From assembly GCF_012910905.1 (NCBI RefSeq), contig NZ_WTVN01000029.1:1-64000 (forward strand): a stretch of DNA of 64,000 nt, in the 5' to 3' direction. A program made the translations under genes and the position numbers. Of the stretch, positions 8,694-18,569 are shown piece by piece (within the stretch, counting starts at the first letter, position 1; each line of letters begins with the position of its first letter). Source of the stretch: Aromatoleum toluvorans (GTDB lineage Bacteria; Pseudomonadota; Gammaproteobacteria; Burkholderiales; Rhodocyclaceae). The notes under the pieces are model-generated. The model worked only from the letters and a program-made list of their open reading frames with translations, did no database searches and was not told where the DNA came from.

Positions 8694-9956
8694 ATGTACG
8701 AGCAGGTACTCTTGCTGGAGAGGCGCGATTCTGAGTACCAGGATCTGGCAGGCTATCGTTTGGCGGGCGGTTATTCGGCATTGGGCAGCACCCTGCGTGA
8801 CTCCAGTCCTGAGCAGTTGATCGATCTGGTGAAGGAGGCCAAATTGCGTGGCCGGGGCGGGGCGGGTTTTCCCACCGGGTTGAAGTGGTCCTTTGTGCCG
8901 AAGGGTAACGCGTCTGCCAAATGGCTCCTGTGCAATGCCGATGAGGGGGAGCCGGGTACCTTCAAGGACCGGATCATCATGGAACAGACGCCCCATCTGT
9001 TGCTTGAAGGAATGACTCTGGCCGCCTATGCCATTGGCGCGGCAAAGGCCTATATCTACATCAGGGGAGAATACGTCACCGCCATCAGGCGCCTGGAGCG
9101 GGAGATTCAGGCCAGTCTGCAGGCGGGCCTGCTGGGCAAAAACATCCTCGGCTCCGGGTTTGATCTTGATATCTATGTGCACCGTGGTGCCGGTGCCTAC
9201 ATCTGTGGCGAGGAGACGGCGCTGATCGAGTCACTGGAGGGAAAACGCGGCCAACCCCGCTTCAAACCACCATTTCCTGCCGTCTCCGGCTTCTATAAGG
9301 GACCGACAGTGGTCAACAATGTCGAAACCCTGGCCTGTGTTCCGCCCATTGTGCAACGCGGTGCCGACTGGTTTCGCTCCATCGGTAGCGAGAAATGTCC
9401 CGGTCCCAAACTCTATTGCCTCAGTGGGCATGTAAGACGCCCCGGCCTGTATGAACTGCCCATGGGCATCTCGCTGCGGGAGCTGGTAGAGCAGCACGCC
9501 GGTGGCACGCACTCGGGGAAAAAGATCAAGGCAGTCATTCCGGGGGGGATCTCCGCCGCCCTGTTACCCGAACCGGCGCTGGACGTTGCCATGGACTTCG
9601 ATGCCTTGTCGGCCGCAGGCACCATGTTGGGCTCGGCGGGGGTGATCGTGATGGATGAGAGTACCTGCATGGTTCGGGTGGCGCACCGCATCATCGAGTT
9701 TTTCCATCATGAATCCTGTGGCAAGTGCACCCCCTGCCGGGAAGGATTGGCCTGGGTCGAGCAGATGCTTGGACGCATTGAGGCTGGCGAGGCAAAGTCG
9801 GGTGACCTGGAATCGATGGAACGGCTATATGGAAATATCGAGGGCAACACCTTCTGTCTACTGGGTGACGCGGCGGCGATGGCACTGCGTGGAGTGGTAA
9901 AAAATTTTCGCCACGAATTTATCGAACGAATACAGCAGGGTGGCCGGGCCGCATAG
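8694..9956 (+). CDS. nuoF: NADH-quinone oxidoreductase subunit F
   Basis: A 420-aa 51-kDa-type subunit that oxidises [14 protein letters not shown] (residues 53-62) is the NADH/FMN-binding glycine loop, [14 protein letters not shown] follows, and [19 protein letters not shown] is the FMN site. Cluster N3 ligands are Cys342, Cys345 and Cys348 ([11 protein letters not shown]) with Cys388 ([10 protein letters not shown]). The start at 8694 has GGAGAG upstream. A TTG at 8661 overlapping the nuoE stop is possible but adds an unconserved leader. Confidence 0.96.
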   Translation: MYEQVLLLERRDSEYQDLAGYRLAGGYSALGSTLRDSSPEQLIDLVKEAKLRGRGGAGFPTGLKWSFVPKGNASAKWLLCNADEGEPGTFKDRIIMEQTPHLLLEGMTLAAYAIGAAKAYIYIRGEYVTAIRRLEREIQASLQAGLLGKNILGSGFDLDIYVHRGAGAYICGEETALIESLEGKRGQPRFKPPFPAVSGFYKGPTVVNNVETLACVPPIVQRGADWFRSIGSEKCPGPKLYCLSGHVRRPGLYELPMGISLRELVEQHAGGTHSGKKIKAVIPGGISAALLPEPALDVAMDFDALSAAGTMLGSAGVIVMDESTCMVRVAHRIIEFFHHESCGKCTPCREGLAWVEQMLGRIEAGEAKSGDLESMERLYGNIEGNTFCLLGDAAAMALRGVVKNFRHEFIERIQQGGRAA

Positions 9957-10012
9957 TGGCATGTACCCGATGCGGCGATTCGATGGGATATTCGGGATCG
10001 GACACGAGAGCG

Positions 10013-12568
10013 ATGGTCAAGATTTCTATCAACGGACAATCAGCCGAATTTGACGCCGGTACCACCATCCTGGATGCCGCCCGTCAAATGCAGATCGCCA
10101 TCCCGACCTTCTGTTATTACCCCGGGCTCAGCCCTTCTGGCTCTTGCCGCATGTGCCTGGTCGAGATTGCAGGACAGCGCCGCCTGCAACCGGCCTGTAT
10201 TACCGCCATTGCCGATGGCATGGTGGTACAGACGCAATCAAATGCGGCAAAGCGGGCACTGGAAGGCAACCTGGAATTCTTCCTCTCAAGCCATCCGCTG
10301 GATTGCCCGGTTTGTGATAAGGCGGGTGAATGCGAATTGCAGGATCAGGTGATGGAGCATGGCCCACGGATGGGGGTCTTCGTGGAGCAAAAGCGTATCT
10401 TCAATAACCGGGATATGCCGCTCAATGATGTGATCGTCTTCAATGCCAACCGTTGTATCCAGTGTGTGCGTTGTGTCCGCATGTGTGACGAGGTCGTCGG
10501 GGCCCATGTCCTGGGAGCGATCGAACGCGGCAACTACAGCCAGATCGCCGGCTTTGGCGATGATCTGAAAAACTGCGATCAGTGTGGTAACTGTATCGAG
10601 GTCTGCCCGGTGGGGGCCTTGATGAATCGTCCCTACCGTTACAAGGCCCGGCCTTGGGATCTGCAGCGGGTGGATAGCGTCTGCCCCTTCTGCGGCACCG
10701 GCTGCCAGTTCACGGTCGAGGTGCGGGATGGCGCGCTGGTGCGGGTCCGCTCGCAACAGGCGCTGGGACTGAACAATGAGACCCTCTGTTCCCGGGGTCG
10801 TTTCGGTATTGATTTTGTCAATCACCCGGACCGCATCAAGAGCCCGATGCTGCGACAGGGTGAAGCGTTGGTGGCGGTTTCCTGGGACGAGGCGGCGGAT
10901 TTTCTTAAACAGGCGTTTGTCGGAATGTTTGACCGGGGAAAGCGGGTCGGGGGCATGATCTCGCCACACTTGGGCAATGAGGCGCAGTTCCGCTTCCAGC
11001 AACTGATGCGCGGGGTCGTGCAGACCAACAATATCGATAGCTTCTGCCGTTGGTCCTATGCCGTGGACCGTGTCGACTCCCCGTATCCGGTTCTGCAGGA
11101 TCTGCTCCGCAATCACTATAGCCGTCAGCCGCTCGCCAGTCTGCTCAAAGGTGATCTGACCCTGCTCTACGGCTGCGATGTGGAAGATGAGAACCCGGTT
11201 TCCGATTATCTGATCCGCCGTAGCCTGACACGCACGGCAAACCGGCTCTATCTCATCTCACCCCGTCCGTTACGCCTGGAAGAGCATGCCGCCGCAGCAA
11301 TCAACAGCATTCCCGGGGATGAGGGCTTGCTGCTGGCCTGGACGCTGCACGGGATACAGGCGCAGAGTGGCGATCTCGCATTGGGTAAGGCCCTGCCCGA
11401 TGGCCCGCTTCCCGACTTGCCCACCGCGGCCTGTCGGCGGTTTGTCGATCGACTGACCACCGGGCTTTTGGCCGCTGATGAGATCACCTTGCTTACGGGT
11501 ACCGACCTGCTCAGAACGCCATCGGTGTTGTCGGGCCTGCAACTGCTGAACAACCTGATCCAGGTGCTCAAAAAACTCGGCAAACAAGTCCATCTGCAAT
11601 TTCTGCATGACCAGTGCAATCAGATGGGCAGTTGGGACTTGGGGGTTAGCCCGTATTGGTTACCTGGCGCAATCGCCCTGTCTGATGCGGCGGGAAGAGC
11701 TGCCTGTGAGCGGAATTGGCGTATGACGCTGCCAGCGATGCCGGGTATGGATTTTAACCAAATGCTCGATGGTTGCATCGATGGTCAAATGGACTGCCTC
11801 TATCTGGTGGCTGAGGATCCGCTGGTCAGCACGCCGGATACGGATCGCGTGGCAAACGCTTTGGATAAGGTGAACTTGCTGATTGTGCAAGATGCCTTCA
11901 TGACCGCCACGGCACAGCAAGCCGATCTGGTCTTGCCGGCCACCAGCTACGCCGAGATTGATGCCAGCTATACGAACAATGAGGGCCGACTGCAGCAGGT
12001 GCGGGGGTTTTACCCGCAGCCCGAAGGCATAAAATCCGATTGCGAGATCTTTTGCTGGATGGCCAGCAGCCTGGGGGCTGATCTGGGCTCAAGCCGTCCT
12101 GAAGCGATTCAGCAGGAGATCGAACAGCAGCTGCCAGCTTATCAGGGCTTGATCGAGGAAGCCGACGCCGGGGGGCGGTTTACCCGGGCCTTAACGACTG
12201 AACAAACCCCGGCGGTGCTGGTGCGTCCCGTGTTACCGCCGCGGATAAAACCGGCTGGCCTGCTGCTGATCACTGGCAACACCAAGAGTCATGCCGGTTA
12301 TTTGACCGAGCGATCCGCTACCTTGTGCCAAATATTGGCTGAACCCTATATCGAGCTCAATGCCGATCAGGCAGCAACTCTGGGTATCAGCGAGGGCCAA
12401 CGACTGGAGTTACAGGCAAACGGGTATGCGATAAATGCCAACGCCCGACTCAATCCCTCGCTGCAACCGGGTGTGGTCTTTGTACCTGGCCATTTCAGCA
12501 AGGCCAAGTTGAACCGTCTGTTCAAGGCTGGCGAGTACCCCTGTCCGGTCACGTTGAGGATTGCCTGA
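10013..12568 (+). CDS. nuoG: NADH-quinone oxidoreductase subunit G with extra Fe-S motif
   Basis: An 851-aa 75-kDa-type subunit. N1b: Cys34, 45, 48, 62. N5: His94, Cys98, 101, 107. Two complete ferredoxin-like motifs follow: Cys148-151-154-158 ([11 protein letters not shown]) and Cys188-191-194-198 ([11 protein letters not shown]). Ordinary NuoG has only three cysteines in the first and one in the second, giving N4 alone, so this protein appears to carry one more [4Fe-4S] cluster. N7 is also present (Cys224, 227, 231, 259). A molybdopterin-oxidoreductase-like region without a visible active-site Cys/Sec follows. The architecture recalls HydA and NAD-linked formate dehydrogenase. The start at 10013 has GAGAG upstream. 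Confidence 0.93.
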   Translation: MVKISINGQSAEFDAGTTILDAARQMQIAIPTFCYYPGLSPSGSCRMCLVEIAGQRRLQPACITAIADGMVVQTQSNAAKRALEGNLEFFLSSHPLDCPVCDKAGECELQDQVMEHGPRMGVFVEQKRIFNNRDMPLNDVIVFNANRCIQCVRCVRMCDEVVGAHVLGAIERGNYSQIAGFGDDLKNCDQCGNCIEVCPVGALMNRPYRYKARPWDLQRVDSVCPFCGTGCQFTVEVRDGALVRVRSQQALGLNNETLCSRGRFGIDFVNHPDRIKSPMLRQGEALVAVSWDEAADFLKQAFVGMFDRGKRVGGMISPHLGNEAQFRFQQLMRGVVQTNNIDSFCRWSYAVDRVDSPYPVLQDLLRNHYSRQPLASLLKGDLTLLYGCDVEDENPVSDYLIRRSLTRTANRLYLISPRPLRLEEHAAAAINSIPGDEGLLLAWTLHGIQAQSGDLALGKALPDGPLPDLPTAACRRFVDRLTTGLLAADEITLLTGTDLLRTPSVLSGLQLLNNLIQVLKKLGKQVHLQFLHDQCNQMGSWDLGVSPYWLPGAIALSDAAGRAACERNWRMTLPAMPGMDFNQMLDGCIDGQMDCLYLVAEDPLVSTPDTDRVANALDKVNLLIVQDAFMTATAQQADLVLPATSYAEIDASYTNNEGRLQQVRGFYPQPEGIKSDCEIFCWMASSLGADLGSSRPEAIQQEIEQQLPAYQGLIEEADAGGRFTRALTTEQTPAVLVRPVLPPRIKPAGLLLITGNTKSHAGYLTERSATLCQILAEPYIELNADQAATLGISEGQRLELQANGYAINANARLNPSLQPGVVFVPGHFSKAKLNRLFKAGEYPCPVTLRIA

Positions 12569-13554
12569 TGGAACTGATGACTGCCGTCGCAGTAATCATG
12601 GTGAAGGTGGTGTTGATCACCGTCATCCTGTTTATCGTGCCGGTGCCATTGACCTGGCTGGAGCGCAAGATAGCCGGACATATTCAACAGCGTATGGGGC
12701 CCATGCGGGTCGGCTGGCATGGCCTGTTGCAACCGCTGGCCGATGGTCTGAAATTGCTCACAAAAGAGGACAACATCCCGGATCAGTCCGACCGGGTGCT
12801 GTTCAAGATTGCTCCCTTTGTCGCCTTGGTACCGCCCTTTATGGTGTTTGTCGCCGTACCCTTTGGCGACAGCGTCAGTATTTTGGGCTATGAGACCAAG
12901 CCTTATCTGTCCGATATGAATGTCGGATTGCTCTATATTCTTGCTGTAGCTGGACTTGAGATCTACGGCGTCATCTTTGGTGGTTGGGCCTCCAACAGCA
13001 AATACGCCCTGTTGGGCAGCTTGCGCACCTGCGCACAGCTGATCAGTTATGAGGTGCCCATGGGGTTTGCGGTGATCGGCGTGATCATGCTGAGCCAGTC
13101 CATGAACCTTTCGGATATCGTCGACGCTCAGGAGCCCCTCTGGTTCATTGTCTATCAGCCCCTTGGTTTCTTTATCTTCTTTATCGCCGGCCTTGCCGAA
13201 GCACAACGGATTCCTTTTGACCTGGCCGAGGCCGAAGGCGATCTGGGGGCGGGCTACCATACCGAATACAGCGGTATGCGGTTCTCCTTTTTCATGATCA
13301 GCGAGTATCTGGTGATGCTGACCATCTCGGTGCTCTGTGTCTTGCTCTTTTTTGGGGGTTGGCATGGTGTGTTGATCCCATTGCCCGCACCCATTTGGTT
13401 TGCCCTGAAGGTTGGTTTCTTTATCTACCTCTTTATGTGGTTCCGCTTTACCTTTCCCCGCTATCGTTATGATCAACTGATGAGTATCGGCTGGAAGGTA
13501 CTGGTTCCGCTCTCAATTCTGAATATCCTGATTACCGGGATATTTGTCTATTGA
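12568..13554 (+). CDS. nuoH: NADH-quinone oxidoreductase subunit H
   Basis: A 328-aa eight-helix membrane subunit that forms much of the quinone tunnel. WLERKIAGHIQQRMGPMRVG near residue 30 is the ND1 signature, and EGDLGAGYHTEYSGMRF near residue 225 is the conserved acidic loop E/D cluster at the start of the proton path. Its ATG overlaps the nuoG stop (TGATG). Length matches the family. Confidence 0.96.
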   Translation: MELMTAVAVIMVKVVLITVILFIVPVPLTWLERKIAGHIQQRMGPMRVGWHGLLQPLADGLKLLTKEDNIPDQSDRVLFKIAPFVALVPPFMVFVAVPFGDSVSILGYETKPYLSDMNVGLLYILAVAGLEIYGVIFGGWASNSKYALLGSLRTCAQLISYEVPMGFAVIGVIMLSQSMNLSDIVDAQEPLWFIVYQPLGFFIFFIAGLAEAQRIPFDLAEAEGDLGAGYHTEYSGMRFSFFMISEYLVMLTISVLCVLLFFGGWHGVLIPLPAPIWFALKVGFFIYLFMWFRFTFPRYRYDQLMSIGWKVLVPLSILNILITGIFVY

Positions 13555-13563
13555 GGTCTGTCC

Positions 13564-14148
13564 ATGTACAACGAAAATGCGCTGAACAAGATCAGCCGAG
13601 ACCACCGATGGATCGGCGTGACTTTTTTTCTCGATTTGATCAATGGTCTCTCCCTGACCTTCAAGTACATGTTTTCAAGAAGTGTCACGATGCAGTATCC
13701 GGACAGGGAGAAATGGGTGCCGTATCCACGTCATCGTGGGCACCATGTGTTGCGTCGGGATGAGAATGGCGAGAACAAATGTGTCGCCTGTGAGCTTTGT
13801 GCAAAGATCTGTCCCTGTAACTGCATTACGGTGGTGCCCTACGAGGACGAGAATGGCAAACGGCGACCCTTGGTCTATGATGTCGATATGGCGCGTTGCC
13901 TCTACTGTGGCTTGTGTGAAGACTCCTGTCCGGAAGAGGCCATTGCCCTCGGGAGCGTATTCGAGTACTCCAGTTATACGTCGGAAGAACTGGTGGTAGG
14001 CCGCGATTCGTTGCTTGAGATGGATGGTAAAACCGAGCAGCCGGGAAGTGTCGTCAAGGCGCGGTACCTACCATCGGCGCAGTCTACGGTTGAAGCGCAG
14101 GAGTCTTCGGGGTATGACTGGTGGAGGTTTATCCATAGAAAGGATTGA
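13564..14148 (+). CDS. nuoI: NADH-quinone oxidoreductase subunit I
   Basis: A 194-aa 8Fe ferredoxin-like subunit. Cluster ligands for N6a and N6b are Cys73-76-79-83 (CVACELCAKIC) and Cys112-115-118-122 (CLYCGLCEDSC), with the fourth cysteine of each set swapping between clusters in the known fold. The N-terminal amphipathic segment (LINGLSLTFKYMF) lies on the membrane arm. The ~35-residue C-terminal tail after the conserved ELVVGRDSLL is variable. A 101-base gap follows, the longest inside the operon. Confidence 0.96.
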   Translation: MYNENALNKISRDHRWIGVTFFLDLINGLSLTFKYMFSRSVTMQYPDREKWVPYPRHRGHHVLRRDENGENKCVACELCAKICPCNCITVVPYEDENGKRRPLVYDVDMARCLYCGLCEDSCPEEAIALGSVFEYSSYTSEELVVGRDSLLEMDGKTEQPGSVVKARYLPSAQSTVEAQESSGYDWWRFIHRKD

Positions 14149-14249
14149 AGGTTATTGGGTCTGAACGCAACGGAATGCTTAATACGGGAGAGAAAGAAAA
14201 CAGAAATACCGCAGCGGCATTAATAATGACCAATAAAAAGGCTGGCTAA

Positions 14250-14753
14250 ATGGAACAGGCTTTTTTTCTCCTCTTTGCCTCGATCGCCGTGGCTTCGGCC
14301 TGTGGTGTGGTGCTGCTGAAAAATCCTGTTCATAGTGCGGTCGCCCTGATTGCCTGTTTCATCCAGATCGCCGCCCTCTATATCCTGCTCCATTCCCCCT
14401 TCCTCGCGGCGGTGCAACTGTTCGTCTATGTGGGCGCGATCATGGTGCTGTTCATATTCGTCATCATGATGCTGGAGATTCGCCAGGCGACCCTGGAACG
14501 GTTTCTGCCCGGAAGCAAGTATATTTCCCTGGCGTTTTCCGTGGTCCTGGGGAGTGCCATGTTGTGGCTGCTGTTCAGCAGCCCGCTGTTATCGCAGATT
14601 CCGCCACCCACGCCATCAGCGACCCAAGGCAGCGTCAGCGAACTGGGCCAGGCCCTGTTTACCCAATATCTGCTGCCCTTTGAGGTTGTATCGATCGTCC
14701 TGCTGGTGGCCCTGGTTGGGGCCATCTTTATGACGCATAAGGGGAATGGGTGA
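14250..14753 (+). CDS. nuoJ: NADH-quinone oxidoreductase subunit J
   Basis: A 167-aa five-helix subunit (ND6). Helix 3 ([19 protein letters not shown]) carries the conserved YVGAIMVLF segment where the pi-bulge that gates the E-channel forms. The last helix runs through [17 protein letters not shown], also typical. The start follows the 101-base gap after nuoI, in which I see no gene; a weak internal promoter is possible. The stop overlaps the nuoK start (TGATG). Confidence 0.95.
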   Translation: MEQAFFLLFASIAVASACGVVLLKNPVHSAVALIACFIQIAALYILLHSPFLAAVQLFVYVGAIMVLFIFVIMMLEIRQATLERFLPGSKYISLAFSVVLGSAMLWLLFSSPLLSQIPPPTPSATQGSVSELGQALFTQYLLPFEVVSIVLLVALVGAIFMTHKGNG

Positions 14754-15055
14754 TGGTGCCACTCTCCTGGTATATCGCACTCAGTGCCAGTCTATTTGTC
14801 ATTGGCCTCTACGGCGTGTTGAGCCGACGCAATGTCTTGATCGTCCTGATGTGCCTGGAGTTGATGCTCAGCGCCGTCAATATCAACCTGGTGGCCTTCT
14901 CGTTCTTTCTTTCGCATCTGGGTGGCCAGATCTTTGCGATCTTTGTCATCACGGTGACGGCCGCCGAGGTGGCGGTGGCCTTGGCGATTGTCATTGCCTA
15001 TGTGCGCCACAAGGGCAGCCTCAAGATCGACGAAATCAGCATCATGAAAGGGTGA
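14753..15055 (+). CDS. nuoK: NADH-quinone oxidoreductase subunit K
   Basis: A 100-aa three-helix subunit (ND4L). The two membrane-embedded glutamates of the proton path are visible in [16 protein letters not shown] (helix 2, near residue 36) and [15 protein letters not shown] (helix 3, near residue 72). NuoK links the E-channel to the first antiporter-like subunit. An in-frame GTG one codon upstream is possible, but the ATG gives a tight TGATG overlap with nuoJ. Confidence 0.96.
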   Translation: MVPLSWYIALSASLFVIGLYGVLSRRNVLIVLMCLELMLSAVNINLVAFSFFLSHLGGQIFAIFVITVTAAEVAVALAIVIAYVRHKGSLKIDEISIMKG

Positions 15056-15059
15056 TGCA

Positions 15060-16535
15060 ATGGCAGCCAGCGAATCCATCACCCCCGTGCTTGCGATCCT
15101 GGTCTCCTTTGGTGCCGCCTTGGTCATCCTGGCGCTGCATCAGCGCCCCAATCTGCGCGATGCGACTTCGGTCATCGCCGCGGTGATCAAGTTCATGCTG
15201 GTGATCTCCATGGCACCCATGGTGTTGCGGGGCGAGCTGATCGAATACAACTTGTTTACCGTCTTGCCCGGCATTGACTTTGCCTTCCGGGTCGACCCGC
15301 TCGGCATGGTTTTTGCGACCACCTCAAGTCTGTTATGGATCGTGGCGGCCCTCTATTCAATCGGTTATATGCGCAGCCTGAACGAGCATGCGCAGACGCG
15401 CTTTTATGCCTGTTTTGCGGTCAGCCTTTCAGCAGCCGTGGGCGGTTCCTTTGCCGCCAACCTCTTTACCTTGATCATCTTCTACGAGGTGTTAAGCCTG
15501 ATCACCTATCCCCTGGTCTATCACCACGAGGATGAGGCGGCCTGGGAGGGGAGCAAAAAATATATCGTCTATCTCATGGGGGCCTCCAAGACCTTCCTGC
15601 TTATTGCGGTGGCGTTGACCTATTTTCTTACCGGCAGCCTCGATTTTGCCCACGATGGTTTGCTCAAGGAGGTGTCAAGTTCACCCCTGATCCTGACGCT
15701 GCTCTATTTCTGCTACCTGTTTGGTTTTGCCAAAGCCGCCATCATGCCATTTCATGCCTGGCTGCCGGCGGCCATGGTGGCGCCAACGCCGGTCAGTGGC
15801 CTGCTGCATGCGGTGGCCGTGGTGAAAATGGGGGTGTTCTGTGTGTTGCGGGTCATCTTCCATGTCTTTGGTGTACAGCTTATGGGCGATCTGGGGCTGG
15901 GCATTGCCACCGCCTATCTGGTGTCTTTCACCATCATTACGGCCTCGCTCTATGCCCTGACCCGCGATGATCTAAAGGCCCGGCTGGCGTACTCGACGGT
16001 TAGTCAACTCTCCTACATCGTCCTCGGCGCGGCACTGCTTAGTCCCGGCGCGATGGTCGGTGGCATCATGCATATCGCCGGCCACGCCTTTTCCAAGATC
16101 ACCCTGTTCTTCTGCGCCGGTTCCATCTTCTGCGCCTGTCGGCGGCGAAAGATCAGCGAACTGGGCGGGATCGGGCACCGATTGCCGTGGACCATGACGG
16201 CATTCTTTATCGCCTCCTTGAGCATGATCGGCATTCCGCCGGTGGGAGGTTTTATCAGCAAGTGGTATCTGATCGTGGGCGCCATCGAGGCACAGCAGTT
16301 GGCATTTGTACTGGTGTTGCTGATCAGCTCACTGCTCAATGCGGCCTATTTTCTTCCCATTAGCTACACAGCCTTTTTTGATAAGGAGGCGCCCCCGAGT
16401 GGGGCCGCACCGACAGCACCGATCCGTGAGATTCCCCTGATGGCCGCCACCGTGATGACGACGGCCTTGTTGTCGCTGCTGTTGGGGCTTTATCCCGACT
16501 ATTTCCTGAGCTTGGCACAGGAGGTGATCAAATGA
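15060..16535 (+). CDS. MrpD-like antiporter subunit 1 of complex I
   Basis: A 491-aa polytopic protein of the proton-conducting transporter family (PF00361 type), in the position normally held by nuoL. It lacks the C-terminal lateral helix of NuoL and resembles MrpD/MnhD. Pumping residues are present: the helix-5 glutamate (FYEVLSLITYPL), the helix-7 lysine (FAKAAIMPFHAWLP), the helix-8 lysine (VAVVKMGVFCVLR) and the helix-12 lysine (VGGFISKWYLI). It starts 5 bases after nuoK and overlaps the next gene as ATGA. I infer that it is an integral fourth pump of this complex I, inserted next to one of NuoN/NuoM/NuoL. A separate Mrp-type antiporter role is less likely because no mrpA-C or E-G is present. 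Confidence 0.85.
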   Translation: MAASESITPVLAILVSFGAALVILALHQRPNLRDATSVIAAVIKFMLVISMAPMVLRGELIEYNLFTVLPGIDFAFRVDPLGMVFATTSSLLWIVAALYSIGYMRSLNEHAQTRFYACFAVSLSAAVGGSFAANLFTLIIFYEVLSLITYPLVYHHEDEAAWEGSKKYIVYLMGASKTFLLIAVALTYFLTGSLDFAHDGLLKEVSSSPLILTLLYFCYLFGFAKAAIMPFHAWLPAAMVAPTPVSGLLHAVAVVKMGVFCVLRVIFHVFGVQLMGDLGLGIATAYLVSFTIITASLYALTRDDLKARLAYSTVSQLSYIVLGAALLSPGAMVGGIMHIAGHAFSKITLFFCAGSIFCACRRRKISELGGIGHRLPWTMTAFFIASLSMIGIPPVGGFISKWYLIVGAIEAQQLAFVLVLLISSLLNAAYFLPISYTAFFDKEAPPSGAAPTAPIREIPLMAATVMTTALLSLLLGLYPDYFLSLAQEVIK

Positions 16536-16786
16536 TCGCTAAGCTGGTCAACTTCTTTGGCGATCCGCAATATCGTGCGCAGCGCTGGCGGCTATTCGTC
16601 ATTGTCATGGCGATTACCCTGATGGCCGATTTTCTGGTGAGGCGGGATCATGTCGAGGGCTTCTGGCAGGCGATACCCGGGTGGGGGGCTTTGTACGGGT
16701 TTATTGCCTGTTTCCTGATTATTTTTTTCTCAAAGTTCCTCGGCCATCAGGGCAAATTGATGCGTCGGGAGGACTACTATGATTGA
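16532..16786 (+). CDS. small two-helix membrane protein in nuo operon
   Basis: An 84-aa protein overlapping both neighbours (ATGA with the gene before, 8 bases with the gene after). Two hydrophobic helices are visible, at about residues 18-35 (RLFVIVMAITLMADFLV) and 49-69 (GWGALYGFIACFLIIFF), followed by a charged tail ending in REDYYD. I do not recognise a named family. Its tight coupling between the two MrpD-like subunits implies that it is a small accessory subunit or assembly factor of the membrane arm. Confidence 0.8.
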   Translation: MIAKLVNFFGDPQYRAQRWRLFVIVMAITLMADFLVRRDHVEGFWQAIPGWGALYGFIACFLIIFFSKFLGHQGKLMRREDYYD

Positions 16787-18527
16787 GTGGGGCCACCCGG
16801 GGCTGGTCTATATCTTTGGGGCGCTCTTGATTCCACTGTTCAAGGGACGCCTGCGCCAGGGCTATTTGCTGTTGGTCACGTTGCTGGCCTTGTCTGCCGT
16901 ATTCTCGCTGTCACCGGGGCAATACACCGTCTTCAGCTATACCGGCAAAGAGATCGTCCTGGGACAGGTGGACAAGCTCAGCATCCTCTTTGCCTGGGTC
17001 TTCAGTCTGATGGGCTTGATCGGCACGGTCTATGCACTGCAGGTGAGAGGCGCCGGTGAACATGTCGCCGCCTTTCTCTACGTGGGTAGCGCCCTGGGGG
17101 TGGTCTTTGCCGGGGACTTCCTCAGCCTGTTCCTGTTCTGGGAACTGATGGCCTTTGCCTCGGCCTATCTGGTGTTTGCCCAGGGGGGCAAGGCGGCCCT
17201 CGCGGCAGGTTTTCGCTATCTGCTGGTGCATATCGCCGGTGGACTCTGCCTACTGGGCGGGATTGTGTTGCACTATGCCGACACCGGGTCCATCCAGTTT
17301 GGCCCCCTGACCGAGGGTGGCGCCGCCTTCTATCTCATCCTGGCCGGTTTTATCCTCAATGCGGCGGTGCCGCCGCTTAATGCCTGGCTCACCGACGCCT
17401 ATCCCGAGGCCACCATTACCGGCGCCGTCTTCATGAGCGCCTTTACCACCAAGACCGCCGTCTATGTCCTGTTGCGTGGCTTCCCCGGGACCGAGGTGTT
17501 GATCTGGCTGGGCGCAGTCATGGCGATCTATGGGGTGATCTACGCGGTGCTGGAAAACGATGCCCGACGTTTGCTCGCCTACCATATCGTCAGCCAGGTG
17601 GGTTATATGGTGGCCGGTGTCGGGATCGGCACCGAGATGGCGGTCAACGGCGCCAGCGCCCACGCTTTTGCCCATATCCTCTACAAGGGGCTGTTGTTTA
17701 TGGGAGCCGGGGCGGTGATCCATGTCACCGGCCGTCGCAAGCTCACCGAACTGGGCGGCTTGTATAAACAGATGCCGGTGACGCTGTTTCTCTACATGAT
17801 TGGCGCTTTTTCGATCTCGGCCTTCCCGTTCTTTAGCGGTTTTGTCAGCAAGTCGATGGTGATCGCAGCCGCCGCGGGGGACGGTCACAGCCTGATTGCG
17901 TTGATGCTGATACTGGCCTCATCGGGTACTTTCCTGCATACCGGGCTCAAGTTGCCCTACTACATGTTCTTTGGCAAGGATTCCGGACTCAAGGCAAAGG
18001 AACCGCCAACCAACATGCTCATCGCCATGACCATGGCAGCCAGCCTCTGTCTGATGATCGGCATCTTCCCGGATCTGCTATACCGGCTTTTGCCCTATAG
18101 CGTCGACTTTCATCCCTATACCGGCGTGCACATCACGGAGACCATGGGCCTGCTGCTCTTCACCGCCCTGGGCTTCGCGCTGTTTCTCAAACACCTGGAC
18201 CCCGAGCGCACCATCAGCCTGGACACCGACTGGTTTTACCGCACCGGGGCAAGGTGGTTGATGTGGTTTGCCCGTCGTCCGCTGACGCGCTACGAAGAGG
18301 TGGTCAGCGATTTTTCCAACTCGCTGGTACTCAAACCCCATACCGCCATCGCAACACTTGGACTCTGGTTTGATCAGCATATTGTCGATGGGGTGGTCAA
18401 TGGCGTGGCGACCGGTCTGATCCGGTGCGCCACGCAGCTGCGCCAGCTGCAAAGCGGCATCCTGAGCCGGTATGCCCTAGGTATCGTGGCGGGGCTGGTG
18501 GCCTGTCTGTTGTATGTTTTTTTGTGA
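16779..18527 (+). CDS. MrpD/NuoL-like antiporter subunit 2 with lateral helix
   Basis: A 582-aa antiporter-like subunit. The helix-5 glutamate (FWELMAFASAYLVF), helix-8 lysine (FTTKTAVYVL) and helix-12 lysine (SGFVSKSMVIA) are kept, but the usual helix-7 lysine/histidine segment (KAAxxPxHxWLPDA) reads NAAVPPLNAWLTDA, so both Lys and His are Asn. Residues about 480-582 resemble the NuoL tail: a long amphipathic stretch (LWFDQHIVDGVVNGVA) and a final helix (YALGIVAGLVACLLYVFL). It is therefore probably the distal NuoL equivalent, carrying the lateral coupling helix. No canonical NuoL is encoded in this operon. Confidence 0.85.
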   Translation: MIEWGHPGLVYIFGALLIPLFKGRLRQGYLLLVTLLALSAVFSLSPGQYTVFSYTGKEIVLGQVDKLSILFAWVFSLMGLIGTVYALQVRGAGEHVAAFLYVGSALGVVFAGDFLSLFLFWELMAFASAYLVFAQGGKAALAAGFRYLLVHIAGGLCLLGGIVLHYADTGSIQFGPLTEGGAAFYLILAGFILNAAVPPLNAWLTDAYPEATITGAVFMSAFTTKTAVYVLLRGFPGTEVLIWLGAVMAIYGVIYAVLENDARRLLAYHIVSQVGYMVAGVGIGTEMAVNGASAHAFAHILYKGLLFMGAGAVIHVTGRRKLTELGGLYKQMPVTLFLYMIGAFSISAFPFFSGFVSKSMVIAAAAGDGHSLIALMLILASSGTFLHTGLKLPYYMFFGKDSGLKAKEPPTNMLIAMTMAASLCLMIGIFPDLLYRLLPYSVDFHPYTGVHITETMGLLLFTALGFALFLKHLDPERTISLDTDWFYRTGARWLMWFARRPLTRYEEVVSDFSNSLVLKPHTAIATLGLWFDQHIVDGVVNGVATGLIRCATQLRQLQSGILSRYALGIVAGLVACLLYVFL

Positions 18528-18569
18528 CTTGAATGTAACCGCGTGGCGTGTTGATCAAGGAGATTGCGG

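Noticed and set aside
15060-18527. A separate Mrp Na+/H+ antiporter operon next to nuo
   Set aside because: Only MrpD-like proteins occur; mrpA, B, C, E, F and G are missing, and the genes overlap and lie between nuoK and nuoM.
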